NCBI GenBank assembly: GCA_043789035.1
Contig: JAYWIG010000140.1
Span: 1 to 52,662, forward strand
From: JAYWIG01 sp043789035
GTDB taxonomy: Bacteria > Pseudomonadota > Gammaproteobacteria > Burkholderiales > Burkholderiaceae_E
Direction of reading: 5' to 3'
DNA: 52,662 nt
Part shown: piece after piece, positions 1 to 8,377 of the stretch
How the letters are laid out: each line of letters starts with the position of its first letter
Numbering within the stretch: position 1 is the first letter of the stretch
The notes under the pieces: generated by a model
Seen by the model: the letters and a program-made list of their open reading frames with translations, nothing else
Databases searched by the model: none
What the model was told of the DNA's origin: nothing
Position numbers and translations under genes: made by a program

Positions 1-385
1 TTGTCTTGCCGGAAGGAAACGTCGAAAGGATTGTCGCTCCCGCAGCATCGATTACCAAAGCGCTATCGGCCCCTTCCAAAGACACTATTTGCAGAATTCG
101 TTTTGTAAGCTTTGCCTGTGTGGCCGCATCACTTTGCTCTAATGACGATTTCGTTTGGCTGAGCAATACTTGGTTATCAGAAACGCCTACAAGTCCGTAT
201 GCCAAACGTTCGCTTTTAAGGTCGAAAATTTGCTTTAAAACTGTAGCGCCGACCTTAGACTGCCCAGCTTCTGGTTGTGCTTGCCAAAGCGCTCCAAGAA
301 TAAGCGCAAGGGACACAAAAGACGCTAGCAGTAAGGCCGCTGCAATTCGGGAGGTCAGCGAACGGAGAAGTCCAGATTTAGTCAT
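1..385 (-). CDS. N-terminus of a membrane-anchored, probably sensory, protein (partial)
   Basis: The minus strand is open from an ATG at 385 to the left edge, giving about 128 residues. The N-terminus has a short basic stretch (MTKSGLLRSLTSR) followed by one hydrophobic segment at about residues 14-34, then a soluble region with a long helical-looking part. This is the layout of a signal-anchored sensor (histidine kinase, diguanylate cyclase or chemoreceptor) whose periplasmic domain begins here. No catalytic domain lies inside the window, so the function is not assigned. The plus-strand frame over the same bases is Ser/Arg-rich and reads like a shadow. A GGGA-type ribosome site about 8 bases upstream is weak. 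The gene lies downstream of, and on the same strand as, the dehalogenase gene. Confidence 0.6.
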   Translation of the reverse strand, partial: MTKSGLLRSLTSRIAAALLLASFVSLALILGALWQAQPEAGQSKVGATVLKQIFDLKSERLAYGLVGVSDNQVLLSQTKSSLEQSDAATQAKLTKRILQIVSLEGADSALVIDAAGATILSTFPSGKT

Positions 386-503
386 TGCACGATCATCCCG
401 GATTTGCAGTGCCTTGCCCGAGCACCGCCGATGAATGGTCTTTATTTACCCGCAGCCGGAAAATCAGCTTTTAATTGCGTCGCATTTTGAACGCCCTTGT
501 GGA

Positions 504-1178
504 CTAGACAAGAACTTTTTGTAAATCAACGAGCGTTTCACCGCGCATGGTCGGGGCGATATCGAGTATTTCAAACGGCGCAATCGCTCGATTTACCCAA
601 AAACTTTTAAAGCCGTACCAAGTTGAAGCATCCATATCCCACGCATTACTAGATACAAACAAAATTTCCTCACTTTTCACACCAAAAGCTTTCGGAACTA
701 AAGCATAAATTTCATCTGACGTTTTGAACTTACCGACGACATCAGAGGTTAAAACATGCTCAAAAAAGCTTTCGAACCCACTGTATTGAAGGACAGCATC
801 GATCATTTCACGATTGCCATTAGTGAGAATTCCTAACCGATAACCTGCATGTTTCGGTTGAGTTAGAACAGCCTTGCTTTCCTCAAAAGCCGTGAGCTTC
901 TGATACTGCGCCATCATCTCGCCGATAAGTACGGAGCTAGCGTCGATTTCAAGTCGCGAGAGAGCAAAAATTAACGCGTCATGTGTAATTTCCCAAAACG
1001 GCTTGTAACGGTTGCTCATGGTTCTAAGCCAAGAATACTCAACCTGCTTTTGGCGCCAAATAGCCGAAATTTCAGCACCTTTGCCTGGGCATAACGCCTC
1101 GGCTTTAGCGGTCACTGAGTAGACATCGAACAATGTCCCAAAGGCATCAAAAACAACCACAGGATAGGAATTTTTCAT
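504..1178 (-). CDS. Haloacid dehalogenase, type II (HAD superfamily)
   Basis: The 224-residue protein resembles (S)-2-haloacid dehalogenases, which hydrolyse 2-haloalkanoic acids to 2-hydroxyacids in the cytoplasm through an aspartyl ester. Motif I is FDAFGTLFD with the nucleophile at Asp11, followed by the VYSV stretch typical of the subfamily. An Arg sits in the early helix (SWLRTM), motif II is TNGN, and motif III/IV reads FVSSNAWDMDAS, close to the family SSNAWD signature. The length is normal. The start ATG has an AGAGAG-like ribosome site. It is divergent from the LysR gene with 57 bp between the start codons, which suggests that regulator controls it. The family call is firm, but the natural substrate is unknown and could be a non-halogenated metabolite. 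Confidence 0.85.
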   Translation of the reverse strand: MKNSYPVVVFDAFGTLFDVYSVTAKAEALCPGKGAEISAIWRQKQVEYSWLRTMSNRYKPFWEITHDALIFALSRLEIDASSVLIGEMMAQYQKLTAFEESKAVLTQPKHAGYRLGILTNGNREMIDAVLQYSGFESFFEHVLTSDVVGKFKTSDEIYALVPKAFGVKSEEILFVSSNAWDMDASTWYGFKSFWVNRAIAPFEILDIAPTMRGETLVDLQKVLV

Positions 1179-1235
1179 GCTCTCTCTTGTTTCGCCATAT
1201 TATTAAACACTAGGCCAATAGTACGATAAGAGTGT
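1179..1235. promoter_or_regulatory. Divergent promoter region between the dehalogenase and LysR genes
   Basis: This is the 57-bp space between two divergent starts and must contain the upstream signals of both genes. It is AT-rich in the middle. LysR-type regulators often bind such divergent spacers, but I could not define a convincing T-N11-A palindrome or a clear -35/-10 pair. The call rests on arrangement only. Confidence 0.35.
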
Positions 1236-2141
1236 ATGGACAAATTCAAGCAACTCGAAACTTTCGTCGCTGTCGCCAGCAAGGGTAGCTTATCGGCTGC
1301 TGCCAATGCCGAAGGTGTAGCCCCGGCGATTATTGGTCGTCGAATAGACTCTTTAGAAGAACGTCTCGGCGTCAAACTTTTGGTGCGAACTACTCGAAAA
1401 GTGAGTCTTACTTTCGAAGGAAGCGCTTTTTTAGAAGACTGCCTACGAATTCTCAACGATTTTCAGAATGCAGAAGCGTCAGTTTCTTTGGGTGGCGTAA
1501 AAGCTAGCGGGCACCTCAAAGTAACGGCACCAGCCGGTTTTGGCCGGGTTCATGTGGCCCCTCTTTTGCCAGCGTTTTTGGACACCAACAAAGATGTTTC
1601 AATTTCACTGGACCTAAGCGATCGTTTAGTCGACATTGTTAATGAAGGTATCGATGTGGCCATTCGTATTGCTCAGCTTGATGATTCAAGCTTGGTTGGT
1701 GCAAAACTAGCAGATAACACACGAGTAGTTGTGGCTAGCCCAGCCTATATCAAACGGTATGGTCTACCAATGCACCCGTCGCAACTTAGCCAACATACCT
1801 GCCTTACCTTCGGCGCATCAGCGAATCAGTCTCGGGGATGGTCGTTTATGATTAATGGCGAAGTGGTGCAGATGAAACTATCAGGCCGAGTCGAGTGTAA
1901 TGACGGCGCCGTATTGCATGATTGGGCTATCTCCGGGCAAGGAGTTGCCTGGCGATCAATGTGGGAAGTCAATGACGATTTGAGAGCAGGTCGGCTTGTC
2001 ACCATTTTGAATGAGTTTCGTGCCCCCGACAATGCTATTTACGCGGTATTCCCGCAACGCAAACAAATGCCGTTGCGGGCCCGAATGTTTATCGATTACC
2101 TAAAGAAAACATTCAGCGAACCAAACTACTGGAACCAATAG
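1236..2141 (+). CDS. LysR-family transcriptional regulator
   Basis: The 301-residue protein has the LysR layout: an N-terminal winged helix-turn-helix (about residues 1-60, with LETFVAVASKGSLSAAA and LEERLGVKLLVRTTRKVSLT), a linker helix, and a periplasmic-binding-protein-like effector domain (about 90-295). DNA binding is expected as a dimer or tetramer. It is divergent from the dehalogenase gene, the classic setting in which a LysR protein regulates its neighbour and itself. The effector cannot be read from the sequence; a haloacid or organic acid is a guess from context. The length is normal and there is no sign of truncation. Confidence 0.9.
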   Translation: MDKFKQLETFVAVASKGSLSAAANAEGVAPAIIGRRIDSLEERLGVKLLVRTTRKVSLTFEGSAFLEDCLRILNDFQNAEASVSLGGVKASGHLKVTAPAGFGRVHVAPLLPAFLDTNKDVSISLDLSDRLVDIVNEGIDVAIRIAQLDDSSLVGAKLADNTRVVVASPAYIKRYGLPMHPSQLSQHTCLTFGASANQSRGWSFMINGEVVQMKLSGRVECNDGAVLHDWAISGQGVAWRSMWEVNDDLRAGRLVTILNEFRAPDNAIYAVFPQRKQMPLRARMFIDYLKKTFSEPNYWNQ

Positions 2142-2149
2142 TTTGGTTC
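2118..2149. terminator. Hairpin between the convergent LysR and typA genes
   Basis: A perfect 11-bp inverted repeat (GAACCAAACTA at 2118-2128, TAGTTTGGTTC at 2139-2149) with a 10-base loop overlaps the LysR stop codon and lies 12 bp beyond the typA stop. The stem is AT-rich and there is no long T run on either side, so it is a weak or Rho-assisted terminator at best. Convergent gene ends support a role in ending transcription. Confidence 0.5.
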
Positions 2150-2161
2150 AACTAAAAAAGC

Positions 2162-3991
2162 TTATGCAGCTTTTTCGTCACCTTCGCGTGATGCACGCTT
2201 ACGCTCATGCTCTTTCAAGTAACGCTTACGCAATCGAATACTCTTTGGTGTGATTTCAACCAACTCGTCGTCTGCAATAAACTCAACCGCGTACTCTAGT
2301 GAAAGAATAATTGGTGGCGTGATTTTGATCGCATCCTCTTTGCCAGAGACACGGAAGTTAGTCAACTGCTTAGCCCGAATAGCGTTCACGATCAAATCAT
2401 TATCGCGGGAATGAATACCGACGATCATGCCTTCATAAAGCGGGTCACCCGCTTTGACGAACATGCGACCACGATCATCCAATTTACCCAAAGCGTAGGT
2501 AACGCATTCGCCATCTTCATGACTAATCAGTACACCATTTTTACGGCCTTCGATTTCGCCTTTATACGGCTCATAGCCATCAAAAATGTTGCTAATCAAA
2601 CCAGTACCACGAGTCATGTTCATGAAATCGTTTTGAAAACCGATCAAGCCGCGCGCTGGTATCCGGTACTCTAAACGAGTACGGCCCATGCCGTCCGGCT
2701 CCATGTTCACGAGTTCGGCCTTACGTTCACCCAAGGCTTGCATTACTGCACCTTGATGGCCGTCTTCAACGTCGGCAGTCACCATTTCGATTGGCTCATG
2801 GCGCTCGCCGTTGACCATAGTGAAGACCACACGCGGCTTTGATACCGCTAGCTCGTAACCTTCGCGACGCATGTTCTCGAGCAAGATTGTGAGGTGTAAT
2901 TCCCCACGGCCCATCACTTCGTAAATGCCGTCTTCGTCAGTATCCTTTACGCGCAAAGCTACGTTCGATTGCAGCTCGCGAGTTAACCGATCACGCAATT
3001 GGCGGCTGGTAACGAACTTACCTTCACGGCCCGCTAATGGCGATGTATTTACACAGAAGTTCATTGTGAGGGTAGGCTCATCCACTTGCAACATTGGCAA
3101 CGGCACTGGCTCTTCCAAGCTAGTAATCGTTACACCAATACCAATCTCTTCGATACCGTTAATCAACACGATGTCGCCAGGGCCTGCCTCTTCAGCGACT
3201 TGGCGCTCAAGGCCATCGAACTTCAAGATTTGATTGATACGCGCTTTTTTCGGTGCACTATCAGGGCCGCTGTAAACAGCCACGTCTTGCATTGGTTTTA
3301 ATGTACCTTGGTTGATACGACCAATACCAATTCGACCGACATAGGTTGAATAATCGAGTGAGCAGATTTGTAGTTGCAATGGAGCGGTAGGGTCGCCAGC
3401 GTGGGCCGGTACGTGCCTCAAGATTGCTTCGAACAAAGCTTCAAGAGTTTCGGTCTTAACATCGGCTTTGTCTGATGCCCAACCATTTAAACCTGATGCG
3501 TAAACAATCGGAAAATCTAATTGCTCATCAGTTGCACCAAGTTTGTCGAAAAGATCAAAAGTCGAGTTCACCACATAATCGATACGGGCACCTGGGCGAT
3601 CAACTTTATTCACAACCACGATTGGCTTTAAGCCCAAGGCCAAAGCCTTTTTGGTCACGAAACGGGTTTGTGGCATTGGGCCTTCAACCGCATCGACAAG
3701 CAACAACACGCTATCCACCATAGACAGAACGCGTTCTACTTCGCCACCGAAGTCTGCGTGGCCAGGTGTATCAACGATGTTGATGCGAGTGTCTTTGTAA
3801 GACACGGCGCAGTTCTTGGCCAGAATGGTAATACCGCGCTCTTTTTCAAGATCGTTAGAGTCCATCACGCGCTCAGTAACTGCTTGGTTAGAGCGGAACG
3901 TGCCCGATTGGCGCAAGAGCTGGTCAACCAGCGTAGTTTTGCCATGGTCGACGTGAGCGATGATGGCGATATTTCGAATGAGAGTAGTCAT
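2162..3991 (-). CDS. typA: Ribosome-binding GTPase TypA/BipA
   Basis: The 609-residue translational GTPase is related to EF-G and LepA. It binds the 70S ribosome and aids 50S biogenesis and stress or cold adaptation. The G domain is at the N-terminus: P-loop AHVDHGKTTL (about 12-21), switch I RGITI, DTPGHADFGGE and NKVDRPGAR. EF-G-like domains II, III and V follow, then the TypA-specific C-terminal domain with a basic tail (KRYLKEHERKRASRE). The length matches the family. The start ATG lies 11 bp after the truB stop, so it is the distal gene of the rimP-nusA-infB-rbfA-truB run. The function in this organism is inferred from family only. Confidence 0.97.
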   Translation of the reverse strand: MTTLIRNIAIIAHVDHGKTTLVDQLLRQSGTFRSNQAVTERVMDSNDLEKERGITILAKNCAVSYKDTRINIVDTPGHADFGGEVERVLSMVDSVLLLVDAVEGPMPQTRFVTKKALALGLKPIVVVNKVDRPGARIDYVVNSTFDLFDKLGATDEQLDFPIVYASGLNGWASDKADVKTETLEALFEAILRHVPAHAGDPTAPLQLQICSLDYSTYVGRIGIGRINQGTLKPMQDVAVYSGPDSAPKKARINQILKFDGLERQVAEEAGPGDIVLINGIEEIGIGVTITSLEEPVPLPMLQVDEPTLTMNFCVNTSPLAGREGKFVTSRQLRDRLTRELQSNVALRVKDTDEDGIYEVMGRGELHLTILLENMRREGYELAVSKPRVVFTMVNGERHEPIEMVTADVEDGHQGAVMQALGERKAELVNMEPDGMGRTRLEYRIPARGLIGFQNDFMNMTRGTGLISNIFDGYEPYKGEIEGRKNGVLISHEDGECVTYALGKLDDRGRMFVKAGDPLYEGMIVGIHSRDNDLIVNAIRAKQLTNFRVSGKEDAIKITPPIILSLEYAVEFIADDELVEITPKSIRLRKRYLKEHERKRASREGDEKAA

Positions 3992-4002
3992 TGTGTGAAG
4001 CT

Positions 4003-4998
4003 TTAATGGACCAGCGCCTTTTGAGCGGCTGGTTTGGTTTCAATTGAAGGAAGAGATAAAGAAAGATTAGAAAGAGCAGATTGAGAAAACTGAATGAGTC
4101 GCAGCGGTGATAAAACACCGTTATCGATACTGCCAAGGCCAAGAAGTGTTTCGCCAAAATACATGCGAACTTTTCCCGTAGTAGTTGTATTGCTTAAGCG
4201 CAAGCGTTGCCCTTGCATCATGCGCTGCGCAAGCACCTGATCAAGCTCAAAGCGTGGAATTGAAGAGATCATCGCATCCGTAGGTAACAAGGATGTGACA
4301 AAGGACGAGTCATCAATTTGGTTTTGTACTTGTTCCAAGGTCAGTGCGTCTTGAAGATGAAAACCCGTGACTTGCTCGCGACGTAAACCTGCCAAATGTG
4401 CACCACAACCCAATGCCTTGCCAATATCTTCGGCCAAAGTTCGAATATAGGTACCTTTGCTACAGGCTACTCGAAGCTTTGCTGTTTCAGCGGTGAATTC
4501 CAACAGCTCAATCGCAAAAATCGTAATGTCACGAGCAGCTCTTGCAACGTCAATTCCGCTTCGAGCGAGCTTGTAGAGTGGCGTTCCCTCGTGCTTAAGC
4601 GCCGAATACATTGGGGGCACTTGGCTATGCGCACCTTCAAACGTTTTCAAACATGCAATCAATGCTACTTCATCATGGGTAACGGGCTTGGCTTCAATAA
4701 TCTCACCTTCACGATCTGCGGTGGTGGTCGTTTCACCAAACTTGATATCGGCAAGATAAGTTTTATTCGCATCGAGCATGCCCTGCAAAAACTTCGTGGC
4801 TTCGCCAAAAGCAATCGGTAACAAGCCGGTTGCTAAAGGGTCTAATGTGCCACCATGGCCAAGCTTCAAAGCGCGGGTAATTCGTTTGACGCGCATCAAC
4901 GCATCATTGCTGCTTAAACCCAATGGTTTGTCTAACAGCAATACGCCATCGATCTGGACGCGCGGTACTTTCACGCGCTGAATGCCGGACTCAATCAC
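4003..4998 (-). CDS. truB: tRNA pseudouridine(55) synthase TruB
   Basis: The 331-residue enzyme converts U55 to pseudouridine in the T-loop of elongator tRNAs and also acts as a tRNA-folding chaperone. The catalytic motif GGTLDPLATG (Asp of LDP, about residue 56) and the KTYLADIKFGE strand are clear, as is the RCSKGTY-equivalent VACSKGTYIRTLAEDIG. A PUA-like region covers about residues 250-315. The start is a GTG only 3 bp after the rbfA stop, and an upstream ATG is not available in this frame. The 20-odd residues beyond the PUA-like part are less conserved in character. It is part of the conserved rbfA-truB-typA run. Confidence 0.96.
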   Translation of the reverse strand: MIESGIQRVKVPRVQIDGVLLLDKPLGLSSNDALMRVKRITRALKLGHGGTLDPLATGLLPIAFGEATKFLQGMLDANKTYLADIKFGETTTTADREGEIIEAKPVTHDEVALIACLKTFEGAHSQVPPMYSALKHEGTPLYKLARSGIDVARAARDITIFAIELLEFTAETAKLRVACSKGTYIRTLAEDIGKALGCGAHLAGLRREQVTGFHLQDALTLEQVQNQIDDSSFVTSLLPTDAMISSIPRFELDQVLAQRMMQGQRLRLSNTTTTGKVRMYFGETLLGLGSIDNGVLSPLRLIQFSQSALSNLSLSLPSIETKPAAQKALVH

Positions 4999-5001
4999 GG
5001 C

Positions 5002-5445
5002 TTACTTCGCGCCTACTGACGGGTTTTCTGGCTCTGGAATCTCAGTACCGGTTTCACTCAATAAGGTTGAAACTGACGCTGAGTTCGTAACTTTCATGGC
5101 CTCGTCTATGAGGTTAGACATTTCTAACCCTCTCTCCGTCGAACCATCGTATTTGAAGCGCAATGTCGGTGTTGTGTGAATGCGAATTCGCTTACCTAAC
5201 TGAATTTTCAAATAACCAGCGGCGCTCTGTAAACCTTGGGCGGTGCGTTTTACTGTCTCGTCATCGCTCGGTAAAACGGTGAAATGGACTGTCGCAAAAG
5301 CGTAATCTGGCGTGATATCGACGCCAGTAATCGTCACTAGCCCCAAGCGAGGGTCCTTCACCTCACTGCGAACTAAATTGGCGATTTCCTGGTGAACTTG
5401 CTCGACAACTCTTGAGCTACGTCCACCAGCTACGGTGCGTTTCAT
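5002..5445 (-). CDS. rbfA: 30S ribosome-binding factor RbfA
   Basis: The 147-residue KH-fold protein binds immature 30S subunits and helps 16S rRNA 5' end maturation and cold adaptation. Recognisable stretches are RVVEQVHQEIANLVRSEVKDPRL near the N-terminus (given here as family context, residues about 11-33), VTITGVDITPDYAFATVHF, and LRFKYDGSTERG toward the C-terminus. It overlaps the infB stop by 4 bp (ATGA), so translation is probably coupled. The extra 20 residues at the C-terminus are rich in Ser, Thr and Glu and probably disordered. Confidence 0.95.
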   Translation of the reverse strand: MKRTVAGGRSSRVVEQVHQEIANLVRSEVKDPRLGLVTITGVDITPDYAFATVHFTVLPSDDETVKRTAQGLQSAAGYLKIQLGKRIRIHTTPTLRFKYDGSTERGLEMSNLIDEAMKVTNSASVSTLLSETGTEIPEPENPSVGAK

Positions 5446-8273
5446 TCCATTGTTCTCGCAAATTCTTTCACTTCAAACGCTTCGAGTCTGTCGCCCTCAG
5501 CGATATCGTTGTAGTTCTTCAATGACAATCCGCATTCGAAGCTTTCTTTCACTTCTTTTGCGTCATCTTTAAAGCGCTTCAACGTCTCAAGTTCGCCTGT
5601 CCAGACGATCTTGTTATCACGTAGTAAGCGAATCTTAGAGTTCCGCTTGATGACGCCTTCGAGCACCATACAACCAGCAATATTGCCTACACGCGATACT
5701 TTGAAGATCTGGCGAATTTCAACCAAGCCAGTAATTTCCTCTTTCTGCTCTGGGGACAACAAGCCGCCCATCGTCGCTTTTAATTCATCAACCGCGTCGT
5801 AAATAATGCTGTAGTAGCGAATCTCTACGCCGTTGCCTTCGGCCAAGCGCTTGGCTTGAGCTTCTGCACGCACGTTAAAGCCAATCAAGATAGCTTTCGA
5901 GGCTATCGCCAAGTTCACGTCTGATTCACTGATACCACCCACCGCTGCATAGACAACGTTGACCTTAATCTCGTCATTCGACAACTTCACGAGCGACGAA
6001 GCCAAAGCTTCTTGTGAGCCTTGAACGTCAGACTTAATCATGACATTCAATTGCTTCAACTCACCCTCAGCCATCTGCGCGAACAAATCTACCGGTTGTT
6101 TAGTACGCTTGGCTTCTTCGAGCTGTTTACGCTTCGTTTCGCGGAACATGGCGATTTCACGGGCTTTGCGCTCGTCACCAAGCACAATCACTTCGTCACC
6201 AGCACCAGGTACGCCAGCTAAACCTTGAATCTCAACCGGGATCGAAGGACCAGCAGTGTCAACCGTACGGCCCGCTTCGTCTGTCATCGCACGAACGCGT
6301 CCGAATACAGAGCCCGCTAGAACGATATCGCCCTTTTTCAACGTGCCCGACTGAACGAGAATCGTTGCCACCGGGCCCCGACCTTTATCGAGTCTAGCTT
6401 CAATCACTATACCTTTTGCCGAGCCTTCAAAAGGCGCCTTCAATTCAAGTACTTCAGCTTGCAAAAGAATGTTTTCAAGCAACTCATCGATACCCAGACC
6501 GGTTTTTGCCGATACTGAAATAAACGGCACGTCGCCACCATATTCCTCTGGCACTACCTCAAGCGCAACAAGCTCTTGCTTTAAGCGCTCAGGGTTGGCT
6601 TCTGGCTTATCACTCTTGTTCATCGCAACAACGATTGGCACGCCAGCGGCTTTCGCATGGCTTACCGCTTCAATCGTTTGTGGCATCACGCCGTCATCCG
6701 CTGCAACTACTAAGATAACGATATCGGTTGCCGCAGCACCGCGAGCTCGCATAGCGGTAAAAGCAGCATGGCCCGGTGTATCCAAGAAAGTCACAACGCC
6801 GCGTGGCGTCTCGACGTGGTAAGCACCAATGTGCTGTGTAATGCCGCCCGCTTCACCCGATGCAACCTTGGCGCGACGAATATAGTCGAGCAAAGATGTC
6901 TTACCGTGGTCAACGTGGCCCATTACCGTCACGACTGGCGGTCGCGTAATAGCTTCGCCAGATACGGCAATATCAATACCCTCTTCTAAGAATGCTTCAG
7001 GGTCATCCAATTTAGCGGCAACCGCTTTGTGGCCTAACTCTTCCACCACAATCATGGCAGTTTCTTGATCGATCGCCTGGTTGATGGTGGCCATCATGCC
7101 AAGCTTCATTAAGGACTTCACAATCTCGGCGGCTTTCACCGACATCTTGTGAGCAAGCTCAGCCACCGTCAGTGTTTCTGGAACGTGAATTTCTCTCGCA
7201 ATAAACTCGGCAGGCGCTTGTTCCTGCTTATGGTCATCACGACCGCCACGACGCATTTTCGGACCGCCGCGCCAATTGTTTGTGCCCCCAGTTGAATCAC
7301 CGCGTGTTTTAATCTGACGACGTTTAGCTGCTTCATCAGCCCAGCTCGATGAGAGCTTTTCCGACTTTACGGTTTTCTTGTCGCCGGGTGCCGCAGGTGC
7401 TCCAGGAGTACCTGCAGGTTTCGGTGCACCGCTGGTTGGTGCGCCCTTGGCATTCGTCGGCTTGTGGAGGGTACCTTGAGGTTGCGCAGCGCCCTTCTTC
7501 TCGGCAGCTTTTGCGTCTGCGACTGGTGCAACTACTGGCGGCGGAGCCACTGGTTTTGGTTGCGGCCTACGCTGTAAACTCATTAAGCGATTAATCTCGG
7601 CAACTTCGCTTTCGACAGCACGGCGTGCTTTACCTTGGGCATCGGCGACTTCTTGCGCGCGCTTAGCGAGATCAGATTTTGCTTGCGCTTCTAACTTAGC
7701 TTTTTCTTTAGCGTCTTCTTCAGTCACCATTTCAAGTGACGCAACACGCTGGCGCTCACGCCTTGCTTCTTCTTCCATTTGTGCAGCTTTTGCCGCAGCT
7801 TCTTGCTCGCGAGCAACTTCTTCTTCCAAGCGACGCTGCTTCTCCTTGAGCTCAGCAGCTTGACGCTCTAAAAGTTCACGATGACGTCGATCTTCTTCAT
7901 CCCTAGCAGCTTGTTGTGCTTCGTCCAGAACAGGAGCTGGCGGCTCAACCACCACTGGCTCAGCAACTTCTGCTTCTTTCTTCACGAAGACACGCTTTTT
8001 GCGCACTTCAACCTGAATGGTTCGTGCTTTACCAGTGCCATCAGCTTGCTTGATTTCGGAAGTTGATTTGCGCGTTAAAGTAATTTTCCGCTTGGGCGCA
8101 TCTTCGCCCCCGTGCGCCTTGCGCAAAGCCGACAACAGATGCTCTTTGTCATCGTCGGTTAACAAATCTTCAGACGAACTCTTCGCAACACCTGCGTTCT
8201 TGAGTTGCTCAAGTAACACATCGGTCGGTAGTTTTAGTTCTGCCGCAAATTTTGCGACGCTGGTTATACTCAT
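5442..8273 (-). CDS. infB: Translation initiation factor IF-2
   Basis: The 943-residue GTPase brings fMet-tRNA to the 30S subunit and promotes subunit joining. Order of parts: an IF2N domain (residues 1-55), a basic patch and second IF2N-associated region (about 56-100), a long charged coiled coil rich in Glu, Arg and Ala (about 115-240), a Pro/Ala/Lys-rich linker (about 240-330), a second N-terminal domain near 365-415, then the G domain with GHVDHGKTSL, DTPGHAAF and MNKSDKP (about 445-605), and domains II to IV. The length is typical of Burkholderiales IF-2. It follows nusA after 104 bp and overlaps rbfA. The nearby initiator tRNA gene serves the same step but is a separate unit. Confidence 0.98.
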   Translation of the reverse strand: MSITSVAKFAAELKLPTDVLLEQLKNAGVAKSSSEDLLTDDDKEHLLSALRKAHGGEDAPKRKITLTRKSTSEIKQADGTGKARTIQVEVRKKRVFVKKEAEVAEPVVVEPPAPVLDEAQQAARDEEDRRHRELLERQAAELKEKQRRLEEEVAREQEAAAKAAQMEEEARRERQRVASLEMVTEEDAKEKAKLEAQAKSDLAKRAQEVADAQGKARRAVESEVAEINRLMSLQRRPQPKPVAPPPVVAPVADAKAAEKKGAAQPQGTLHKPTNAKGAPTSGAPKPAGTPGAPAAPGDKKTVKSEKLSSSWADEAAKRRQIKTRGDSTGGTNNWRGGPKMRRGGRDDHKQEQAPAEFIAREIHVPETLTVAELAHKMSVKAAEIVKSLMKLGMMATINQAIDQETAMIVVEELGHKAVAAKLDDPEAFLEEGIDIAVSGEAITRPPVVTVMGHVDHGKTSLLDYIRRAKVASGEAGGITQHIGAYHVETPRGVVTFLDTPGHAAFTAMRARGAAATDIVILVVAADDGVMPQTIEAVSHAKAAGVPIVVAMNKSDKPEANPERLKQELVALEVVPEEYGGDVPFISVSAKTGLGIDELLENILLQAEVLELKAPFEGSAKGIVIEARLDKGRGPVATILVQSGTLKKGDIVLAGSVFGRVRAMTDEAGRTVDTAGPSIPVEIQGLAGVPGAGDEVIVLGDERKAREIAMFRETKRKQLEEAKRTKQPVDLFAQMAEGELKQLNVMIKSDVQGSQEALASSLVKLSNDEIKVNVVYAAVGGISESDVNLAIASKAILIGFNVRAEAQAKRLAEGNGVEIRYYSIIYDAVDELKATMGGLLSPEQKEEITGLVEIRQIFKVSRVGNIAGCMVLEGVIKRNSKIRLLRDNKIVWTGELETLKRFKDDAKEVKESFECGLSLKNYNDIAEGDRLEAFEVKEFARTME

Positions 8274-8377
8274 AAAAACTCTATTCCCTAAATCCTTGGT
8301 GCCTGCTATGCATGGCTTGGCGTCTTTTTCATAAATTCATGAACTTTGAACGCTGCGTACTTTGAAGCTACAACCGT

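Noticed and set aside
6..434. 142-codon plus-strand ORF at the left edge
   Set aside because: Its product is Ser/Arg/Cys-rich with no fold. The minus strand over the same bases encodes a clear signal-anchored N-terminus.
7441..7600. Repeat-like Pro/Ala/Lys-coding stretch in infB
   Set aside because: This is the normal low-complexity linker of IF-2, not a DNA repeat or CRISPR.
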